From Brassica napus (taxonomy: Eukaryota > Streptophyta > Magnoliopsida > Brassicales > Brassicaceae), in assembly GCF_020379485.1 (NCBI RefSeq), contig NC_063444.1, forward strand, positions 3,358,652 through 3,422,651: DNA of 64,000 bases, in the 5' to 3' direction. The notes beneath the pieces are model-generated. The model did no database searches and was not told where the DNA came from. It saw nothing but the letters and a program-made list of their open reading frames with translations. Position 1 is the first letter of the stretch. Each line of letters starts with the position of its first letter. Made by a program: the position numbers and the translations under genes. Below are positions 56,800-64,000 of this stretch, piece by piece.

Positions 56800-57224
56800 G
56801 CACGCGTTTTAAATAAATAAAGGGTGTTTACAATCTTTTACCTTCGCTTTTCCTTTGATGACTTATTGACATTTTAATTCTCCTGCGTTAGATTGTCCAA
56901 GTAATTATTATTAAGAAACTACAATTACAACTACAGTTTCCAATTACGTCAGATGAGATTGTCTGAGAAAGAACACCCCCACCAAACCCTGAAGAATAAT
57001 ACCTAAAACACAAACGAACATGTCCTTTCCGAGGTTTGTATTCAAACATATATCTTCTTCCTCAATGAGTAGAGTATAATAGGTTTTCCATAGCTAATAT
57101 TATATAACCCAATTGGTCAACCAATGTTGTTTCTATGCATATAGATTTTCATATTATTCCCCGTGTCTAATGCTGAGCATATGGATACAGCAAATCAAAA
57201 GAGAATCACGTTTAAACCACCTTA
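56800..57224. repeat. Patchwork of duplicated 3' flanks of LEUNIG and TIFY8
   Basis: The segment 56902-57030 resembles the 3' flank of LEUNIG at 62672-62875 (shared: TATTATTAAGAAACTA, CAGTTTCCAATTA, CATAAACGAACATGTCC with one change). Directly joined, 57033-57097 resembles the TIFY8 3' flank at 55359-55421 (shared: TGTATTCAAAC, GAGTATAATAG). Both are in the same orientation as their sources. Confidence 0.75.
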
Positions 57225-59072
57225 TTACATCCCTTGTTTCGAGCCAGATACTTGACTCCTCAGCCTGTCATTTCTAGTGCATTCTTCCTGCGATTGAGAA
57301 ATTTGGCACACTATATAAATAGATGACTCTCAGAGAGTTGAAACGCTTATCAGTATCGATTGTTTCTTCTTATGTTGGCAAACCTGGAAGGCTCTTAGTA
57401 CAGTATAACATTTTCTTTGCTCTGCAGCTGCAGCGGTGTACTTTTCCTTTGAAGCATCACAGCGTCTCTGCTCTTCTTGAAGACCAAGTTGTACCTTTCC
57501 TAGCTTCTGCACTTGCAAAAAATAATAATTGTTATGACAAAGCAAAAGTTATGTAAGCTTTGTGCCTCGAGCCATGCACCTAAGTGAATAAAACTCAGAT
57601 AACCTGTTGGATTCCTTTCATGACTCCTTCCATTGAATCAATTGACTTCACACGGCCAGCAGGAGTACCAATCACGTCTTGAAACTGCATTCAAATCAAG
57701 GGTGGTTAACAAAGAAGAATGGTAAGAACGAAAGCTTTGACACACCCAAGATATATATACTAAAAGGAGAAAGCAGAAACGTAAATCAACTTGATATCTA
57801 AAGGTTAACGTAAAGATTTGATATGCAAATACACAGAAAGTAGCTAAACAGTAACGCATATGTTTTACCTGCGAACCTATTGAATTAAGTAATGATATCT
57901 CCTTTAGCATCAAGTCTTTTATTTCTAAAAGAGCATTGTATGTCCCATAGAGCTTCCTAGTTTGTTGAAGCTTCTCCTGTTGAACATAAAGGTTCGTCAA
58001 TCAATAAGCTTGCAAGTTTCATTTTCAACCATGAAATAAACCTGTAAAGCAACAAATAGACCATTCGAACCTGGATACAAACATTAAGCTCTGAGAATCT
58101 TCTTTCATACCTGCACGGAAAGAGATACTGGACTTTAGTGTGCAACAATACAGCAAAGGAGAAACTAGCCATAGTAAAACATGATTCCTAAAAGCTAGAG
58201 GCAAAGCAATTTGACTCTTGGCATGATGTTTCCACATCTTTACAACATAACTAAAGATAATTGCTAATCAAAATAGAGGGAATGGGGTTGTATCAAATTC
58301 AACACGAAGCAGTACACACTAATACAAAGTAGTGGAAGGAGACCATACTGTAGGAGTTCAGATTGGCATGGTACATCATCAATCTGTCGCTTCAGAGACA
58401 CTATTTCTCTTAGCGTTGCTGCAAGCTCCTACAAAGAAACGAGGGGAAGCAACCATAACCTTCTTTGAAAACTTTAATCTCATCTCAAGATGTATAGCTT
58501 GTCTATAGCAGAAAAAGAGTACCTTCTTTGCTGAAGTCAGATGATCCAGTGATTCAACCAACAAAACATCCAAATCTTCCTCAGGAATCTCACCCTTTGC
58601 GACTCTCTCCTCCAAATCACAAACTGCATCTTCTAACGCAGAACGCTTAGCATCGCAATTAGACCGGACTTCAGATTCCTGTTTTTCTAATTCCTGAAAA
58701 TACCTATAACTAGTTAGTTTTCACCACATAGAAGCTACGCACAATATAGTCATAAAAACATGAACTTCCGGAAACATATAAAACACTTCCATTCACCTTA
58801 AGCGATCTTAAAAGAGGTAGCAACTCCTCCTGGACTGAGACATCAACACCTTCAGCGTTTATTCTTTCTCGCAGCTGCTGCAGCTTATCCCTAACATCAC
58901 ATTTTCTCTGATTCTAACTTACAAAAGACAACAAAGTTTAAAAAAAAAACTGTCATTACCAAATCAAGAACACCAGTACAAGAAAGACCAATAAAAACAA
59001 AGAGACAAAGAGCACCTGTTCCCTCACTTTCCCACTCAATTCTCTTATGGACGCCTTCAGATTCGTCACCAT
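57225..59072 (-). CDS. Paramyosin-related coiled-coil protein (ortholog of At4g32560)
   Basis: Nine exons, from ATG at 59070-59072 to TAA at 57225-57227: 59072-59016, 58913-58797, 58693-58523, 58428-58349, 58110-58071, 57976-57869, 57684-57604, 57506-57384, 57287-57225. The frame is unbroken for 279 residues. Nearly all of it is charged heptad-like helix (IRELSGKVREQ, LQQLRERI, LEKQESEVRSNCDAKR, LREIVSLKRQIDD, VQLGLQEEQRR), so it is a rod-forming coiled-coil protein. No membrane segment, signal or enzyme motif is present. Arabidopsis annotation is only 'paramyosin-related'; function unknown to me. Coiled coils of this size often bridge cytoskeletal or chromosomal complexes (inference only). 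Confidence 0.88.
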
Positions 59073-62000
59073 ATCCCCTGAAGAACAAACCTATTGTTTA
59101 CAGAGTATCATCAGAATTTTCCTAATTCTTAACAGATCAAACGAAAGCCTCCAAATTTTTCAAAAAAAGTTTGGTTATTTCATCAAAATAGACAAATCCC
59201 AAATAGCTCGTGCTAACCTCTTGAATGATATCTTCATTTCCCATCACTCACTCACCGTGATCTTCGAATGGATTCGCCAAAGCAAGGAGAAAGAGTGTCC
59301 CTTTATAATCCGTCAATCTTCCACGCAGCTGTAACGATCTCAAGAAAATGAAGGAGGCAACACAATTGAGAGAAAGACAGACTCTTTCCGGGCGTAACGC
59401 AAACTAATAAAAGAGATTATTTTAGTGTCAAAAAAACTATACCATTTTAATGTGATTTTAGCATTAATTTTTTTTTTCAACACACTAGAAAAATATTATC
59501 TATAATAATATTATTAAATCAAAGATTCTTTTAATTATTTAATATTTTTGATTAATACTCACAATTCTTATAACATATATAATTACTTATTTTTAATAAA
59601 TATTGGACTTATAAATTTAAAACAATTAATACGTTTATATCACATAAAATATATTACAGTAAAATAATAAATTTGAAATACATATAAAATTAAAATAACT
59701 ACACACATACAAACAAAAAAATACATTACATCTAAAAATACATTCATCTTTTACTAATTATTTGAATTAACATATTCACCCCCACAAATATTTAATTAAT
59801 ACATTTCAAAATTTAAAAGAGTTTTTCACTTTTAGATTTTTTTTTGTCGAACAAAAGATTTTTAAAATCAAACATCATCAATCAACACTTGTCATCTCAA
59901 TTTGTACACTTAGAACTTCAACTCGTTCTTTATTGTTGCATTGATATCACATTCATCTTCTTTGATTATATTATTCATTATGATACAAACTATCAATATA
60001 TCATGTCATATATTTTCATTCCACAATTGCAAATTTTAATTGCAATACTCCAAATACATGTTCACGCTTTTCCTACTTGTTTAATTGCGAATATATTTTT
60101 TTTTTGAGACCACACAAATCATTAATTGTTTAGATAAGAATGAACCATTTTAGATATCTACTATCATTTTGTAATAACTCATATTATAATGTTTTCTATT
60201 TGTAAAATATTAGCTGGTGGAACAGTTTCTTCAGCAAAATTAATAAAAAAAGAAAGAAGATGAGATACCTCTAACATATTAATATCTTTATTAGATTCCC
60301 ACATACCAAAAATATGTGTGTAAAATCCAACGATCATAATCAGCTATATTCTGGGTATAACATCTTGTCGGAGAAGAAAAATCCATTTTAACACTTTATA
60401 GCGCTGTGACGTCTTTCTTTGAAATACATTTAGCGTTTAAAATTAATAAATGACATTTAAAACTTTCAAGTTTATGTTTACTTTGATGGCTTTGACATTT
60501 TACTTCTCAACTATTTAAGTGAAGCCAAAACAAATTAAGTGGAGGTATTTAATTTAGAAATTTAACTGAATTTGAAAGAGTTGAAGTTTCCATTAAATTT
60601 TTATGTTATTCAATTAAGTAATTCATCAATTTCTTAGAAAGCTTGTTTTATTGGATTATATATTTAATCACTTATAAAATATTTTAAATTGTACTCCTTT
60701 CGTTCTGAAAAGATCCAAGTTTTTAGGAAAAAAAAATTATTTCCAAAAGATAGATTTTTATATTTTAATATATTAATTAATGGTAAATTGTAAACTTCAA
60801 AAAGCACAATTGTTTTTTGTTGAAATTTTATTTCTTAAAATTTACGTGGAATAGTTAGTAACAACAAATAATGCATTGGTAATCAAAATTTCATATTTTT
60901 GTGTTATCCAATTTTAGTGGATTTGTGGTAATTGTATTTGAAAGAATTTAATGAAAAATTTATTATAAATATAAAGAACCGATTCTTAAGGTTCAAGCTA
61001 GGATTTGAAGAAAATTATTTATATCATTTATTTATTTGATATGTATGTCAAACTTATTTGTCATTAGACGATATATTTAGAAATATGATGTTCATTATCA
61101 ATTTTAAGAATATATTATCGTTTTGATGAATGACAAAAGTATATGATTTCTTGTATTCTACATTACAATGGAGGAACATACCATTTATATTCCGAGATAG
61201 TATTATCTCTACATTTTTATATAGTGATATAAAAATAGTTGGCTTCTTTTTTTTTTGTTAGTAGAGTTATTATGGAAATGATTATGGTTTTGTAATTTTA
61301 TCAATAAACTTGTATTTTTTTGTGCATATTCTTAAAGAATTGTTTTTTATCAAATTTATTGTAATCCTTTAAAATCTAAAATAAAAGAATTTGATAAATT
61401 CATAAAAAAATTTATGAAATCAAATTATTAAAAATATTTCAAAATCTACTATTTGTCTACAGTTGAATTGTTTCAAATTAATTAAATTGTCGTATTCAAC
61501 ATTGATTCGTAAAGTGAAGATAGTTCACAAGCAGATCCGAATGTGGGAGAGATCGACCATGGATGTTCTGTTTTTTTTTTGCCATAGTTAAAGGCTCGGA
61601 ATCAAAATTATATATATAAATTATTTTATAGGCTAGGTTAATTGCGCGGAATCAACATTATATATATAAATTATTTTATGTATTAAATATTTTTACATAT
61701 TATGAAATAATAAATATATATTCAATAATTAAAAGTCATAGTAACTATTAAATATATAATTAAATTGGTGCGAACATATAAATAAGTTTTATTAATCCAA
61801 TTTTTTTTTTTATATTTGATAGGATATGTTATTAAATTTAAATGATACTAATATAGATAATATATTTTAGTATATTTTTAATATTAATGTCTATTAAATG
61901 ATGATTTCTACTCATATAGTTTTTTTGATCATTTGTATCTTTTATAGAAAAAATAAATAAATTACTGATAACAAAATTTTCATTGTGGGAATAATAGTTT

Positions 62001-62875
62001 TAGTAATTTATAATTTAAAAAAAAAGTTGTCAATGATTGTTCAAAACTTTTATAAAAAAATTGTTCAAAGTAAATTTTGAAACTAAAATATTGTATTTTA
62101 TATGGTTTATAGTTTAATTTAAAACGATATATATATTAATCTTAATAATTAATTAAATTAGAATTTTTACTTATATAATTTTTGTAATCATTTGTATTTT
62201 ATCATAACAAAAATTTCAAACCATAGATCATAAAATTTGAATGTGAAACTTTTAACAGTTTTAGTAATTTATAGCCGTTTGTAAACATTCAAAATATAAC
62301 ATATACATAAAAATCTAAATTTTTATTATATGGTTATTATGGTTGTTTAATTTATTTAATAGTTTAAAATTAAACAAATATGATAGAAGATACACTATTT
62401 TTTATCAAATCTTTATTATTCAAAATCATTAATTACTATATATACTTTAGTCACATTAGACAATTCCGTAAATTTTATTTAAGGAAATAATAAAGTACAT
62501 TAATAATGAATTTATTATTAGTTTAATAAAAAATTTATTATATAATTAGATGGACCAACATATTTCTCTAATGATTATAAAAATCATTCTAATGATAACA
62601 TGTGGGTATAAAAAGAAGTTGTAATGATTCTTAAATAATATATTGGGGATAAATGGCATATAACTTTCACTGTCATTATTAAGAAACTAAGATTACAACA
62701 GTTTCCAATTAGGTCAAGATCATACAACCGCAACACTGTTTAACCATATTTGGAGAAAGACTATATTGAGATGGAAGATGAAACTGTCTGAGAAAAAGCT
62801 ACAAAGGTTAAAAGAAACACCCCTCCTTAAGAAGAAGAATAAAACCTAGAACATAAACGAACATGTCCTTTCCCC
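59073..62875. other. Large AT-rich intergenic region
   Basis: The region 59073-59400 is promoter/5' UTR of the coiled-coil gene. The region 59400-62670 is very AT-rich with no credible ORF. A transposon-like end (CTCCTTTCGTTCTGAAAAGATC, about 60693-60714) resembles the start of Mariner/Stowaway-type elements, but its partner end was not found. A near-perfect direct duplication of about 31 bp (GGAATCAAAATTATATATATAAATT, about 61599 and 61650) is present. The region 62672-62875 is the LEUNIG 3' UTR. Confidence 0.55.
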
Positions 62876-64000
62876 TCACTTCCACAGCTTCACTAGCTTG
62901 TCGTGACTAGCTGATGCAACCAATCCCGTTGCAGTTGAAACCGCCAGTGACGTAATCAGCCCATCGTGAGCAGGCAATGTCATCGTCTTGTTCTGGGACA
63001 TGTTCCACAGTTCTAAAGACTGCACATACAAAGATTGTAAAGTTTCAATTTCATGATCAAAATGACACTTCTCCAACACACACACATGACATGAGTAATG
63101 ATGACATCAAGTTTTTACCTGGTAACAACCAACTACGAGTAGAGAAGGGTAAGTCGGATGGAAAACACAAGACTGGAACTTGTTTCCATTGCAGCTTAGC
63201 TCATGAACACATTCTCCTTCATTACCTGTCCCGAACGTCCAAACTTTCACCATATCTTCACTAACCGTTGCCAAGAAGTCACCAGAAGCATCCCAGCAGA
63301 CCGAGTTTATCTGATTAGTATGGCCCTGTACAGTCCTTAGTGGTTAGTACATACATAACATATAACAAGCATCTATCACACAATATCGAAAAAAAGAAAA
63401 GTCTGAACACTAAACCTGCAAAGAGTGTCGACAAGCTTGTGTTTCAACATCTAGTACAGATACAACGTTTGCCGACGAAGCAGCCAGATACTTTCCAACA
63501 CGTGGTTGGAATCTCGTCTGAGTGCTACCACCCTGTGAACAAAACAAAACAAAACAAAAGTGAAACTAAATGTATAGATTTGCTAAATAAAAGCAACACG
63601 ATAATGTTGTACCTTGTACACTCTTGAGCAAGTTCCATTGTTGATGCTCCAGTACCTTATCTCGCCGTCATCGTCACATGAACATATGAGATCATCCTTG
63701 TTGGGATGGAAGTCAACTGACGTAATCATGGAAGAATGTCCGATGAAATTACGAAGGGAGTAACCTTTCTGTAATGTAGATGCACAAATCCTTAAGAGAT
63801 CACAAAATGGAATAAATAAAAATATATAGTTGAATCATCAGACTTCAACTTACATTATCAGCATCCCAAACCCTGACAGTTTTGTCAAACGAAGAAGTTG
63901 CAAGCCGAGGCAGGTTCGGACTAAAACGAACATCTGTTATCATCGCCGTGTGCTCCTCAAGGGTTGTCTTGGGCTTCATAGTGTCTGTATGCCATATTAC
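62876..64000 (-). CDS. LUG: LEUNIG transcriptional co-repressor, C-terminal WD40 propeller (partial)
   Basis: Five exons are visible on the minus strand: 64000-63854 (continues right), 63768-63613, 63532-63416, 63325-63119, 63019-62876 (stop TGA), about 237 residues in frame. They encode the last WD40 repeats: [76 protein letters not shown], and the end [12 protein letters not shown]. The match to Arabidopsis LEUNIG is nearly exact. LEUNIG is a Groucho/Tup1-type nuclear co-repressor acting with SEUSS, for example on AGAMOUS in flowers. The N-terminal LUFS domain and earlier repeats lie to the right of the window. Confidence 0.93.

Noticed and set aside
60693..61100. Mariner/Stowaway-type MITE
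   Set aside because: Only one terminus-like sequence is visible; no matching inverted end or TA duplication was found, so it is mentioned only as a hint.
1..64000. tRNA, rRNA or snRNA genes
   Set aside because: No A-box/B-box pairs with cloverleaf arms or rRNA-like blocks were noticed by eye; a covariance-model search would be decisive.

Overview
The window is plant nuclear DNA from the mustard family (Brassicaceae), probably a Brassica or a close relative. The genes have many short GT-AG introns in an AT-rich background. Their products match Arabidopsis thaliana proteins closely, and they lie in the order of the A. thaliana chromosome 4 block from about At4g32650 down to At4g32551 (order recalled from memory, not looked up). 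Exon models were built by hand from splice signals and reading-frame continuity. Every multi-exon gene called intact closes in frame.

Left part, 1-24,200: a 5'-truncated LINE (minus), then the potassium-channel subunit KAT3/KC1 (plus, first exon outside the window). Three minus-strand genes follow: a SEC24 COPII coat protein, an ARF-GAP zinc-finger protein, and a large Enhancer-of-polycomb-like chromatin protein.

Middle part, about 24,300-42,500: an accessory block with no counterpart I recall between At4g32620 and At4g32610. It holds a decayed leucine-rich-repeat gene and a complete, very young Copia retrotransposon. It also holds a decayed MuDR-type transposase, a hAT-like element with a dense array of E2F consensus sites, an unknown two-exon membrane-protein gene, a probable 2.1-kb solo LTR, and a hAT-like remnant. 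The rest is AT-rich debris.

Right part, 42,800-64,000: an acidic/lysine-rich protein, a mitochondrial MAM33-type protein, a four-helix RING-H2 E3 ligase, a plastid-type 2Fe-2S ferredoxin-like protein with a LINE in one intron, and TIFY8. A broken DOA10/SUD1-like ligase relic lies in a patchwork of duplicated local 3' flanks. The window closes with a paramyosin-related coiled-coil gene and the 3' half of the WD40 co-repressor LEUNIG. These are independent housekeeping and regulatory genes held together by ancestral gene order, not a pathway cluster.

I found no rRNA, tRNA or CRISPR locus. The most striking non-genic structure is the E2F-site array at 34,640-35,540. The best-supported recent event is the Copia insertion, which has a perfect target duplication and nearly identical LTRs.
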